Shown here one piece after another: positions 1-8,173 of a stretch of 53,617 nucleotides of DNA; position 1 is the first letter of the stretch; each line of letters opens with the position of its first letter. This stretch comes from a bacterium (GTDB lineage: Bacteria > Actinomycetota > Thermoleophilia > Solirubrobacterales > 70-9): positions 1 through 53,617 of the forward strand of contig JAHEXV010000009.1 in the NCBI GenBank assembly GCA_023251935.1, in the 5' to 3' direction. Position numbers and translations under genes: made by a program. Under the pieces are notes generated by a model, which was given only the letters and a program-made list of their open reading frames with translations, was not told the DNA's origin and did not search any database.

Positions 1-1
1 C

Positions 2-229
2 GATCGCGACCCCGCGAGCTGGGAGCTTCGATACGGGCGCGCGATCGTGCTCGGCTTCGAGGGTCGCGATCCTCGGCCCGCGCTCGGCGACGCCCTGCGG
101 CTGAACCCGCGCGAGCCGCTGCTTGGGACGGCACGCTCCGAGATTCGTCGTGCGGCCCGAAAGCCAACGGGCGCCGAGCGGCGCCGCGCGTGGGAGCGGT
201 GGGCAGGGTCCGCTCGGCTGCCGATCTAG
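2..229 (+). CDS. C-terminal end of a TPR / O-antigen-ligase-like protein (5' partial)
   Basis: The reading frame is open from the window edge to a TAG at 227-229, leaving 75 residues. It contains a tetratricopeptide-like helix pair (DPASWELRYGRAIVLG, then ALGDALRLNPREPLL) followed by a basic tail. The phrase ALRLNPREPLL is typical of the last TPR in actinobacterial cell-envelope proteins that join an O-antigen ligase membrane domain to C-terminal TPRs. Only the tail is visible, so the membrane part is inference; a plain TPR protein is equally possible. It is convergent with the LPXTG-like gene downstream. Confidence 0.5.
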   Translation, partial: DRDPASWELRYGRAIVLGFEGRDPRPALGDALRLNPREPLLGTARSEIRRAARKPTGAERRRAWERWAGSARLPI

Positions 230-446
230 GGACGAGCGCTGCGTGGGAGCAGTGTCCCCAGCCTTGCCCTCGCGCGGAGCCGCGCATGGCTGGGTAGGAG
301 GAGCGGCGTCAGCTCACCCGCTCGTCCCGTCGGTTGTCGCCTAACTCGGCCTGAGACCGAGTAACCCGACAAGCGATCGGCAGGAAGCCCGGTCCCGGCG
401 ACCCCCTACCGGGCCGAGCGCTGTCCGACCGTGGGAGTCGGCGTAC
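230..446. other. Convergent intergenic region with several hairpins
   Basis: This 217-nt gap lies between two converging genes. I see a nested hairpin at 257-294 (outer arms CCCAGCC/GGCTGGG, inner arms GCGCGG/CCGCGC), then short stems ACTCGG/CCGAGT, CCCGGT/ACCGGG near 390-415, and CCGAC/GTCGG near 426-440. None has a U-run. They may be Rho-dependent or hairpin-only terminators. I could not match the region to RNase P RNA, tmRNA, SRP RNA or a riboswitch I know. Confidence 0.3.
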
Positions 447-992
447 CTAGTGACGCGGGTGCCGAGGGACATCGTCCGCGCCGGCTGCGTCGCCCCGTGC
501 AGCGACCGCGCGACGCGCCACCACGCCCGTCCCGAGCATCACGAGCCCGGCCGCGAGCAAGGGTATCGTCGCGAGTCCCGTGAAGGGAAGCGCGTCGCCC
601 TTGCCCGCGGCCGCCAGCTGGCGGGTTGCCGGTACTCCTGACGTGGGCGGTGCGCGATGCCCACCGAGTACTTGTCCCTCTGGAAGCCCACCATACTGGG
701 CGACCCCGGCGCTACCGCTGCTCGAGATGCCCGAGATCGCCATGCCGGTGCCGGTGATGGTGACCATCAGACCCACCACCGTCAACCCCAGGATGGCGAC
801 CCGAGCCCTGAGCGCTCGCCGAGCTTGATCCACCCATGCGACTCGTGCGATGGCGCGCGACCTCGCTCCGTCGAGCTCTGCGTCCGTGGGCGCGGGACGC
901 TGCTCGCGAAGTAGCCGGACCACGCGCAGCGCACCATTGGGCGCTGCCCCCCCGTCAGTCCAGCCGGCGTGATCGCGTTTATCAGCCACCAC
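447..992 (-). CDS. Membrane protein with C-terminal LPXTG-like sorting signal
   Basis: A 181-residue product as drawn. It has a cytoplasmic-looking N-terminus with the phrase VVRLLREQRPAPTDAELD, a hydrophobic segment at about residues 66-88, a short outer stretch, then LPFTG at 135-139, a second hydrophobic segment at 141-158 and an Arg pair at 160-161. That order (LPxTG, helix, positive tail) is a cell-wall sorting signal, although no sortase is in the window. The start is uncertain: the strong AAAGGAGG overlaps the first GTG, and a GTG at position 923 (residue 24) begins the conserved-looking part. It is divergent from the ECF sigma gene, so regulatory linkage is possible but unproven. Confidence 0.6.
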   Translation of the reverse strand: MVADKRDHAGWTDGGAAPNGALRVVRLLREQRPAPTDAELDGARSRAIARVAWVDQARRALRARVAILGLTVVGLMVTITGTGMAISGISSSGSAGVAQYGGLPEGQVLGGHRAPPTSGVPATRQLAAAGKGDALPFTGLATIPLLAAGLVMLGTGVVARRAVAARGDAAGADDVPRHPRH

Positions 993-1037
993 CTCCTTTT
1001 ACGAACCAGACGGTGGATTTCCGACAGGCAACAGGCG

Positions 1038-1610
1038 ATGCGCGCCCAAGAGTTCGAACGCCTCTTCTCCGAGCATGCGAAGCCGCTGTTCGCGTTTCTC
1101 GTCTACCGCTGCGGCGATCGCGGCCTGGCGGAGGACGTGCTCGCCGACACATTCGAGCGAGCGTTGCTGGCAAGGCGGCGGTTCGATCGCCGAAAGGCGA
1201 GCGAGAAGACCTGGCTGTACTCGATCGCGATCAATCGCCTGCGCGACGAGCAGCGACGCCGGAACGCCGAGCGGCGGGCGGTCGAGCGCGCCGCGATGCT
1301 ACTCCAGGTCGCCGGCGACGACTATGCCCGGATCGCGATCCGCGACGAGCTTCGGTCGGCCCTCGCGCTGCTCCCTGGCGAGGAGCGCGAGGTGATCGCG
1401 CTTCGGTTCGGCGCCGGGTTGGGGATCCCCGAGATCGCGAGGATCACTGGCAAGCCCAGGACGACGGCGGAGGGTCGCCTGTATCGGGGGCTCGGCAGGC
1501 TGCGCGACCGACTGGCGCCGGATCGTGCCCGGCCAGCCCCGCCGGTGGCGTCCCCGGCCCGAGCCCGGCCCGATCGGCGCGCCGGCGCCAGGCGCAGCCC
1601 GGTCCGATAA
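1038..1610 (+). CDS. ECF-family RNA polymerase sigma factor
   Basis: A 190-residue protein. Sigma region 2 spans roughly residues 5-75 (LFSEHAKPLFAFLVYR, then AEDVLADTFERAL at 31-43) and region 4 spans about 120-165 (LLPGEEREVIALRFGAG, followed by a GIPEIARITGKPRTTAEGRL helix-turn-helix). The ATG at 1038 begins the conserved MRAQEFERLF; an upstream ATG at 969 would add 23 unconserved residues and run into the divergent gene's start. The tail is rich in Arg, Pro and Ala. No anti-sigma factor follows; the divergent membrane protein is the only nearby candidate partner. Confidence 0.85.
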   Translation: MRAQEFERLFSEHAKPLFAFLVYRCGDRGLAEDVLADTFERALLARRRFDRRKASEKTWLYSIAINRLRDEQRRRNAERRAVERAAMLLQVAGDDYARIAIRDELRSALALLPGEEREVIALRFGAGLGIPEIARITGKPRTTAEGRLYRGLGRLRDRLAPDRARPAPPVASPARARPDRRAGARRSPVR

Positions 1611-1625
1611 GGGCTCTGAACGTCG

Positions 1626-2513
1626 ATGGCTCCGAACCCTCACAAGGCCCGATCCGCGGCGATCGCCGCGCCAGGCCTGTGGCAGACTGCGTCGATCGCG
1701 CCGAGCAACGGAATCGTCACCGACGTGCTCGTTCTCTGCTACCACGGGGTGAGCGAGGATTGGGGGGCCGATCTCGCCGTCACCCCCGCCGCGCTCGAAA
1801 GCCAGCTAGAGCTGGTCCTGAAGCGCGGCTACCGCGGAGCGACCTTCTACGACGCGGTCCACTCGCCGCCGGCCGGCAAGACCGTCGCGGTCACGTTCGA
1901 CGACGCCTACCGGTCGGTGATCGAGCTCGGGTACCCGATCCTCGCCCGGCTCGGGGTGCCCGGCACCGTGTTCGTGCCCACCTCGTTCACCGGCAGCGAG
2001 GCCCCGATGGCCTGGCCGGGGATCGACAACTGGCTCGGCGGCCCGCACGAATCGGAGCTGGTGCCGATGTCCTGGGAGGAGCTCGGGACCCTGGCGGAGG
2101 CGGGATGGGAGATCGGCGCGCACACCCGTACGCACCCTCATCTGACCGAGCTCGACGACGCCGCTCTGGGCGAGGAGCTGCGGGCCTCGCGCGACGACTG
2201 CGAGCAGAACCTCGGCCTGCCATGCAGGTCGTTCGCCTACCCGTTCTCGGACGAGGACGAACGGGTGGTGAGGGCAACCGGCGAGGCTGGGTACTCGGCA
2301 GCGTGCACCCTGCCCGCGAGCATGCACCCCGCGTCGTCCCTGCGCTGGCCCAGGGTCGGCGTCTACTGGGATGACGACGGGCTGCGGTTCCGTGCCAAGA
2401 CCTCCCCGCTGATCATGCGGCTGCGCGCCGGCAGGGAGTGGCGGGTGCCACCGGTGGTCTGGAAGGCCAGGGAGGCTGCCCACCGGCTGGTCGGGCGCGC
2501 CCCCCAAAACTAA
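1626..2513 (+). CDS. Polysaccharide deacetylase (NodB/CE4 family)
   Basis: A 295-residue protein with the NodB homology fold. Metal and catalytic motifs are TFDDAY at residues 90-95 (D92, D93) and HTRTH at 166-170 (the HxxxH metal ligands), followed by FAYPF at 203-207. These enzymes remove acetyl groups from N-acetylated sugars in cell-wall or capsular polysaccharides. No signal peptide is evident, although residues 10-25 are small and weakly hydrophobic. It lies 15 nt after the sigma-factor gene on the same strand, so co-transcription is plausible. The substrate is unknown. Confidence 0.85.
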   Translation: MAPNPHKARSAAIAAPGLWQTASIAPSNGIVTDVLVLCYHGVSEDWGADLAVTPAALESQLELVLKRGYRGATFYDAVHSPPAGKTVAVTFDDAYRSVIELGYPILARLGVPGTVFVPTSFTGSEAPMAWPGIDNWLGGPHESELVPMSWEELGTLAEAGWEIGAHTRTHPHLTELDDAALGEELRASRDDCEQNLGLPCRSFAYPFSDEDERVVRATGEAGYSAACTLPASMHPASSLRWPRVGVYWDDDGLRFRAKTSPLIMRLRAGREWRVPPVVWKAREAAHRLVGRAPQN

Positions 2514-2581
2514 CCCGGCGGCCGAGCGCCACCTCGCGCCCGTCACCCCGCCCGAGCCGGTCCGGGGGCTACGGTTTGGCG

Positions 2582-3766
2582 ATGGGCCGGGCGGCGGATG
2601 CTCGAGGGAATCGACGGCTGCGGGCGCGCGGGCTGTTCCAGCGCTTCCCGCACGGCCTCCTCCTGGTCGGGGAGGAGCGGCGGGTGGTCAGCCTCAACGA
2701 CAAGGGGCGGGAGCTGCTCGCTCTCGACGAGCGCCGGGCCGAGTCGGCCTCGTTGACGTGCTGCGAGCTGATCTGCCGCACGATCGATCGGCAGGTCAGG
2801 ATCGGCGCGCCGTGCGTCACCCGACGAGTGCTGGCGACCGGGGATCCGCTGCCCGAGCTCGAGATCGAGGTCCGGGGGCGGGGCCGGCGACGGGCGGTCT
2901 CGGTGAGCGCCGCCCGAGTCGACGCCGAGGACGTCCGGGTCCTCTTCCAGCTTCGCCCCGGAACGGGCGCCAGGCGCCCCGGCCGCGCGATCGCCGATCC
3001 GCCGGGCGGCGAGGATCGGCCACGACTCCGGATCGAGACCCTGGGCCGGGTGCGGGTGGAGGTCGGGGGACAGCGCCGCGGGGGTGACTGGCTGGACCAG
3101 CGCCCCGGCCTGCTGCTCAAGTACCTGGTGTGCCGGCGTCGCGGGATCGCCGCCAGCGACCAGATCGCCGAGGCGCTGTGGCCGGATGCCGCGCCTCATG
3201 AGGCCCGCGCCAGCCTGCGGCATTACGTGCACGTCCTTCGCGAGAAGCTCGAGCCCGGCCGTCCGAAGCGGGCCTCGCGATCGTTCATCACAACCCAGCG
3301 CGGGGGCTACCGGCTCGACGCGGAAGGGGTCTGGATCGACGCCGATGAGTTCGAGCGGCTCGCGCAGGACGGCCTGCGTGCCTTCGCCGAGGGCGAGCTC
3401 GAGCTGGCGGTGGCCGTCCTCGAGGACGCCGTGCGGCTCTGCGAGGGGGACTTCCTCGCCGATCACCCCGACGCGGAGTGGGCGCTCGAGGAGCGTGAGC
3501 GGCTGCACCACCTGGCCGCTCGCGCATATGCCGCGCTGGTCGAGGTCAGGCTCGCGACCGGCGACCTGAAGTCGGCCGCCGGCTACTCCCGTCGGCTGGC
3601 CGACTTGGAGCCCCTGGACGTCGACGTCCAGCGGCAGTTCATCGAGATCTGCATGAAGCAGGGGCGACGCAGCGACGCGGCGAGGCGCTACGGCCTGCTG
3701 CGCGAGCGGACCCTGCGCGAGTTCGGCGAGGAGCCCAACTTCGAGCTGTCGGATCTCGCCGGATGA
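2582..3766 (+). CDS. PAS-like / BTAD (SARP-type) transcriptional regulator, copy 1
   Basis: A 394-residue protein. Residues 18-110 form a PAS-like sensor (PHGLLLVGEERRVVSLND) with four cysteines C60, C61, C65 and C78. Residues about 145-240 are an OmpR/SARP-type winged helix (LGRVRVEVG, then WLDQRPGLLLKYLV and LWPDAAPHEARASLRHYVHVLR). Residues 250-390 are a bacterial transcriptional activation (BTAD) TPR-like domain ending in a typical EEPNFEL. The ATG at 2582 is preferred: TACGGT at 2570-2575 lies 6 nt before it and no Shine-Dalgarno is visible. The next gene is a paralogue with the same architecture. Targets and ligand are unknown. Confidence 0.8.
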   Translation: MGRAADARGNRRLRARGLFQRFPHGLLLVGEERRVVSLNDKGRELLALDERRAESASLTCCELICRTIDRQVRIGAPCVTRRVLATGDPLPELEIEVRGRGRRRAVSVSAARVDAEDVRVLFQLRPGTGARRPGRAIADPPGGEDRPRLRIETLGRVRVEVGGQRRGGDWLDQRPGLLLKYLVCRRRGIAASDQIAEALWPDAAPHEARASLRHYVHVLREKLEPGRPKRASRSFITTQRGGYRLDAEGVWIDADEFERLAQDGLRAFAEGELELAVAVLEDAVRLCEGDFLADHPDAEWALEERERLHHLAARAYAALVEVRLATGDLKSAAGYSRRLADLEPLDVDVQRQFIEICMKQGRRSDAARRYGLLRERTLREFGEEPNFELSDLAG

Positions 3767-3941
3767 GCGCCGGGACGCCACCCGGGTAGGCCGCAAGGCC
3801 CAAATCGTGGTATTTGCCTACCGCGCTTCGGGCGACTTCCCTTGTGAGGGCGGAGCTCGGTAGGTACCGTCGGCTCGCCCGCCGGACAGGGGGGTTCCCC
3901 GTTTTCGGGGCCGGGGGCCTCAATGGACGCAGGGCCGATGA

Positions 3942-5204
3942 GTGGTGCGCGGTGTGAACGTAAAGGCTAGACCTGCCCTGACCAGGCCGGGCCGCTGGGC
4001 TTCGGCCGACGTCCGAGAGGACGTCCGCGAGCTGCCGCTCGAGGACTCCCCGACGTGGCCAGAGCGCGAGCCGCTGCGAAACTCTCCCTTCGGGTTCGTG
4101 CTAACCGACGGCGAGGGCCACGTGCTGAGCGTCAACGATCGCGCCGCCGCGCTCCTGCTCGGGGGTGGGCGCGCGCCGCGGCGTCCAGGAGCGACCTGCT
4201 GCGAGCTGATCTGCGGCCCGCTCGGCGGGGGCGGCGCGGCGGACGGGGCCAGATGCCTGACGAGGCGCGCGATCACCGCCGGACGGGCGCTTCCCGAGGC
4301 CAGGATCGAGGTCGGTAGAAACGGCCGCTCGAGCACCGTCTGGGTGACGGCATCGCCGATCGACGTCGCGGAGGCCCGGGTGGTCGTCTACCTGCGCCCG
4401 GAGGACCCACGCGATCGCCGCCTCGGGGCGGCCCCCTCGGCCGAGAGCCCGGTGGACGCCCCGGCGCTCCGGATCCACACCCTGGGGCGAACGCGCGTCG
4501 AGGTCCACGAGGTGGACCTCGGCGGCGAGTGGCTGGACCAGCGCCCGGGGCAGCTGCTCAAGTACCTGATCTGCGAGCGCCACCGGGTGGTGACCAGCGA
4601 CGAGATCGGGGACGCCCTGTGGCCGCAGGCCGGGCCCCTGACCAGAAACAGCGTTCGTCACCAGGTGCACGTGCTGCGGGAAAGGCTCGAGCCAGAGCGG
4701 ATCAGCCGGGCGGTGTCGCGCTTCATCCTCACCCGCCGGGGCGGATACATGCTCGATCCCGGTCAGGTGTGGCTCGACGCCGACCGCTTCGAGGGCGAGA
4801 TCGGCGCCGGGCTGGCCCTGTTCGCGCGGGGCGAGGAGAGCGCCGCGGCGAGTCGGTTGGAGCGGGCCGCCGGCCTCTACCGGGGTGACCTGTTCGCGGA
4901 GAACCTGTACGCGGAATGGGCGTTTGAGGAGCGCGATCGCCTCCGCGAGCTCGCCGGGCGGGGGCTTCGCGCCATGGTCGGCATCGCGCGCACGGCGGGC
5001 GACCTGGACACGGCGGCGGACCACGCTCGCCGCCTCGCCGCGATGGAGCCCTTCGACATGGACGTGCAGCGGGAGTTCATCGAGATCTGCATGAGTCGCG
5101 GGCGTCGCAGCGAGGCGATGCGCCGCTACGCGATCGTTCGCAAGCGAGTCAAGCGGGAGTTCGGGCAGGAGCCGGACTTCACGCTGGGCGACCTGCGCGC
5201 CTGA
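3942..5204 (+). CDS. PAS-like / BTAD (SARP-type) transcriptional regulator, copy 2
   Basis: A 420-residue tandem paralogue of the preceding gene. The PAS-like sensor (SPFGFVLTDGEGHVLSVND, residues 48-66) keeps the cysteine pattern as C86, C87, C91 and C105. The winged helix includes WLDQRPGQLLKYLI and LWPQAGPLTRNSVRHQVHVL, and the BTAD domain ends in EFGQEPDFTLGD. In-frame GTG codons at 3942, 3945 and 3954 are all possible starts. The 175-nt gap before it holds a G/C-rich inverted stretch (GGTTCCCCGTTTTCGGGG) near 3892, which could end copy 1 transcription. The two proteins could form homo- or heterodimers; this is inference. Confidence 0.8.
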   Translation: MVRGVNVKARPALTRPGRWASADVREDVRELPLEDSPTWPEREPLRNSPFGFVLTDGEGHVLSVNDRAAALLLGGGRAPRRPGATCCELICGPLGGGGAADGARCLTRRAITAGRALPEARIEVGRNGRSSTVWVTASPIDVAEARVVVYLRPEDPRDRRLGAAPSAESPVDAPALRIHTLGRTRVEVHEVDLGGEWLDQRPGQLLKYLICERHRVVTSDEIGDALWPQAGPLTRNSVRHQVHVLRERLEPERISRAVSRFILTRRGGYMLDPGQVWLDADRFEGEIGAGLALFARGEESAAASRLERAAGLYRGDLFAENLYAEWAFEERDRLRELAGRGLRAMVGIARTAGDLDTAADHARRLAAMEPFDMDVQREFIEICMSRGRRSEAMRRYAIVRKRVKREFGQEPDFTLGDLRA

Positions 5205-5219
5205 GCCGGGTCTTCGAAC

Positions 5220-5537
5220 CTACTCCGCTGGGGCCTCGACCGGTGAGGCGTCGAACGTCACCGTGTGCCAGCTGGGCAGGACCGGCTTGTTGAAGTAGTT
5301 CAGGGCCGCCTCCCGCAGGGCGGCGATCTCGTCCGAGTACCAGTAGCGCTCGAAGTCGGCGTGGTCGTCCCAGACGGAGACCTGGCGGAAGTGCAGCGGG
5401 TCGTCGACGTCTCTGGTCAGGAAGCATGCGGTGGCGCCGAAGGCGAGCGCGCGGTCGAGCGCCGGGCGCCAGATCTCCAGCCAGCGGTCGGACCGGAAAG
5501 GGTGCACGTGCCAGTCGATGTAGTTGACGTCGGCCAT
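5220..5537 (-). CDS. Small dimeric alpha-beta-barrel protein (ABM-like)
   Basis: A 105-residue protein with a pattern of short strands and helices rich in aromatic residues (YIDWHVHPFRSDRW, RQVSVWDDHADFERYWYS, YFNKPVLPSWHTVTF), resembling antibiotic-biosynthesis-monooxygenase or EthD-type dimeric alpha-beta barrels. It starts 9 nt downstream of the crotonyl-CoA carboxylase/reductase stop on the same strand and is almost certainly in that operon. No catalytic residue can be assigned. It may act on a CoA-pathway side product or may be non-enzymatic; the function is unknown. Confidence 0.6.
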   Translation of the reverse strand: MADVNYIDWHVHPFRSDRWLEIWRPALDRALAFGATACFLTRDVDDPLHFRQVSVWDDHADFERYWYSDEIAALREAALNYFNKPVLPSWHTVTFDASPVEAPAE

Positions 5538-5546
5538 CGCCGCCGG

Positions 5547-6803
5547 TCAGGTCCCGACCTCGGCCCAGATTGCGCCTGGGCCTTCGCTTTGCTTGCCCTC
5601 GTCGGAGTCGGTGACCCCGACCATGATCGAGATCTTGCCCAGGTGCTTGTTCTCGTGGAGGAGTTGATGGGCGCCCGGGACGCCGTCGAAGCCCATCGCC
5701 TGCCAGAGCACGGGGCGGATCTTGCCCTCCGCCATCAGCTGGTTGGCGCGGGTGCACTCGTAGGCGTTGGCGAAGTGCGAGCCGAGGATCTCTTTTTGGC
5801 GCATCCACAGGTAGCGGACGTCGAAGTCGAGGCTGTATCCGGAGGTCGCCCCGCAGATCACCACCTTGCCGAACGGCTTTGCCACCAGGACCGAGGTCGG
5901 AAAGGTCGCTTGCCCGACGTGCTCGAAGACGATCTCGGGGGAGTCGCCCAGGATCTCCTTGACCCGCTTGGCGAACCCACGCGAGACCTTGAAGCGCTCC
6001 TTCTCCTCCTCCGGCGACTCGCCGCCCCTTCGCATCATCCCGGCGAACTCGTTGCGGTTGATGAAGTCAACCGCGCCGAGCCTCTTGACCAGCTCGCCCT
6101 TCTCGTCCGAGGAGACGACGCCGACCGCGTTGGCACCCGCGGCCGCGCACAGCTGGGTCGCGAACACCCCGAGCCCGCCCGCGGCGCCCCAGATCAGCAC
6201 GTTGTGACCGGCCTGGATCTTGCACCGGTCGACCAGCATCCGGTAGGCCGTGAAGTAGGTGAGGCCGTAGGCCGAGGACTCGACCCAGGACAGGTTGGGC
6301 GGCTTCGGGAGCAGTTGCTGGGCCTGCACCTTGGTGAACTGGGCGAACGACCCCCAGGTGGTCTCGTACCCCCAGATCATCTGGCTCGGCGCGGCGAGCG
6401 GATCGAGGCCGTGGACCTCGACGTCCTCATAGGAGGCCTGGTTGCAGTGGATCACGACCTCGTCCCCGGGCTCCCACTTGGTGACGCCCTCGCCGACCTT
6501 CCAGACGATCCCGGAGGCGTCCGAGCCGCCGATGTGGTGGCCCCACTCCGCGTGGTCGCCGTAGTTGAACACCGAGACGGGCCGCCCGAGCGCCGCCCAG
6601 ACGTTGTTGAAGTTGACCCCCGCGGCCATCACCCGAACGATCACCTCGAAGGCGCCCGGCTTGTGCACCTCGATCTCCTCGAGCTTGAAGGCGTCGGTGG
6701 GCTCGCCCTCGCGGTCGGGCCGGATCACCCACGCCGCCATCGCCTCCGGCAGCTCGCCTGGCTCCACGTCCAGCTTCGAGACCTCGGATGCTTCTGTGGC
6801 CAC
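5547..6803 (-). CDS. ccrA: Crotonyl-CoA carboxylase/reductase
   Basis: A 418-residue medium-chain dehydrogenase/reductase close to characterised crotonyl-CoA carboxylase/reductases. These enzymes use NADPH to reduce crotonyl-CoA and normally add CO2, giving ethylmalonyl-CoA. Visible family marks are GVNFNNVWAALGRP (62-75), GYETTWGSFAQF (146-157), the nucleotide-binding LIWGAAGGLG (203-212), VFEHVG and YLWMRQKEILGSHFAN (331-346), whose GSHFAN carries a conserved active-site histidine. The GTG start at 6803 has a good Shine-Dalgarno (GAGAGGAG). Whether carboxylation or simple reduction dominates cannot be told from sequence. Other C4-CoA genes are at 29.5-32 kb and 37.6-39.6 kb. Confidence 0.9.
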   Translation of the reverse strand: MATEASEVSKLDVEPGELPEAMAAWVIRPDREGEPTDAFKLEEIEVHKPGAFEVIVRVMAAGVNFNNVWAALGRPVSVFNYGDHAEWGHHIGGSDASGIVWKVGEGVTKWEPGDEVVIHCNQASYEDVEVHGLDPLAAPSQMIWGYETTWGSFAQFTKVQAQQLLPKPPNLSWVESSAYGLTYFTAYRMLVDRCKIQAGHNVLIWGAAGGLGVFATQLCAAAGANAVGVVSSDEKGELVKRLGAVDFINRNEFAGMMRRGGESPEEEKERFKVSRGFAKRVKEILGDSPEIVFEHVGQATFPTSVLVAKPFGKVVICGATSGYSLDFDVRYLWMRQKEILGSHFANAYECTRANQLMAEGKIRPVLWQAMGFDGVPGAHQLLHENKHLGKISIMVGVTDSDEGKQSEGPGAIWAEVGT

Positions 6804-6883
6804 GGCTCCTCTCTTCGATCGGTTGCGGCGGCATCGTACCGTCAGCTTCCCGTCCGGCGCCTCGACTACCTTCGTGAGTCCTC

Positions 6884-8173
6884 ATGGAAGCGTCGGAGAA
6901 GCCACAGCTCCCCATCGACGAGGCGTTCGGCGAGGCCGGGGGCGTCGTTCGCGCGCTCGGCGACCGGCTCGTGATCGAGCGCCTGACGGTGAGCGATGAG
7001 CGTGCCGCGCGGGTGGTGCGCGAACGCGCCGAGGCCGGTCAGGCCGCCGTTCGAACCGTCTCCGACGCGATCGAGATCGGCGCTCGCGTGCTGGATCGCG
7101 AGGACGTCGCGGCCGAGGTCGACTACGTGAGGGCCGAGTTCGAGCGTCACGCGGCCGAGCTTCGCCAGCGCCTCACGAGATCGCTGGAGACCGGCGACGA
7201 GATGCTGGCCGAGCGGATTTCTCAGAGCTTCGACGGCAGTCGCGACGGATCGGTCCAAAGGCAGATCTCCGAGCTCCTGCGCACCGCGTTGGAGGGGCAG
7301 CGCACCGCGCTCCTGAAGCAGTTCTCGGCCGACGAAGGCGCCAATCCCCTCGCCGACTTCAAGCGGGCGATGGTGCAGGCCTTCAAGTCGCTGGACGCCC
7401 GCCAGCAGGCGGAGGGAGGGGAGAACAGAAAGCGGATCGAGGCGCTGACGCGCGAGGTCGTCGAGCTCAAGAAGGAGCGCGAGGCCGACGTTCGGGTCGC
7501 CGAGGCGGAGGAAGCGGGAACGCGCAAGGGCCGTACGTTCGAGGAGCGCGTCCACGCCGCGATCGAGCGGGTCGCTGGATCGCGAGGCGACTGCGCGACC
7601 CACACGGGTGGCGAGCAGGCCGAGGGCGGCGGCAGAAAGGGCGACACGCTGGTCGAGCTCGAGGGGGCCGAGGGGCCGGCGGCCGGCCGGATCGTGTTCG
7701 AGGCCAAGGACAAGCGGCTCTCGAAGAATCAGGCATGGAGCGAGCTGAACGAGGGGATGGCCGCGCGGGCTGCGGGGTTTGGCGTGCTCGTCGTGGCCGG
7801 TGAGGATCGGATGCCGGCCGGGCGTGAGCCGCTGCAGGAGTACGAGGGCAACAAGTTGATCGTCGCGGTGGATCGCGACGATCCCGAGGGGCTGGCCCTC
7901 GAGACGGCCTACCGGCTCGCCGCGGCACGGTTGAGGCTTGCGCGCGACGCCAACCTTCAGGTGGACGCGGCCGCCGTCCGCGACGCTGCCGCCGAGGCCA
8001 TCTCGACGCTCAAGCAGGCCCAGGCGGTCCGCTCGGGGCTGACGGGCATCAAGACGAGCTCCGACAAGGCCCGCGACAGCCTGGACGCGATGGTCGAGGC
8101 CGTGCTGGCCAAGCTCGAGCGGATCGACTCGCTGATCGCCGAGGCCGACGAGGTCGAGGCGACCGGTCGCTAG
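6884..8173 (+). CDS. Coiled-coil protein with putative PD-(D/E)XK nuclease-like domain
   Basis: A 429-residue protein. Residues about 30-215 are charged and helical, with heptad-like coiled coil especially at 180-212. Residues 217-345 look like a restriction-endonuclease fold: KGRTFEERV, then D254 (RKGDTLVEL), then IVFEAKDKR with E273-x-K275, followed by NQAWSELNEGMAARAAGFGVLVV. This resembles the DUF2130 and RmuC style, where a coiled coil precedes the nuclease-like core. The C-terminal 90 residues are again helical. Biological role unknown; DNA processing or repair is only a guess. A TACCTT box lies 11 nt before the ATG. It is convergent with the next gene, with stop codons directly adjacent. 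Confidence 0.6.
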   Translation: MEASEKPQLPIDEAFGEAGGVVRALGDRLVIERLTVSDERAARVVRERAEAGQAAVRTVSDAIEIGARVLDREDVAAEVDYVRAEFERHAAELRQRLTRSLETGDEMLAERISQSFDGSRDGSVQRQISELLRTALEGQRTALLKQFSADEGANPLADFKRAMVQAFKSLDARQQAEGGENRKRIEALTREVVELKKEREADVRVAEAEEAGTRKGRTFEERVHAAIERVAGSRGDCATHTGGEQAEGGGRKGDTLVELEGAEGPAAGRIVFEAKDKRLSKNQAWSELNEGMAARAAGFGVLVVAGEDRMPAGREPLQEYEGNKLIVAVDRDDPEGLALETAYRLAAARLRLARDANLQVDAAAVRDAAAEAISTLKQAQAVRSGLTGIKTSSDKARDSLDAMVEAVLAKLERIDSLIAEADEVEATGR

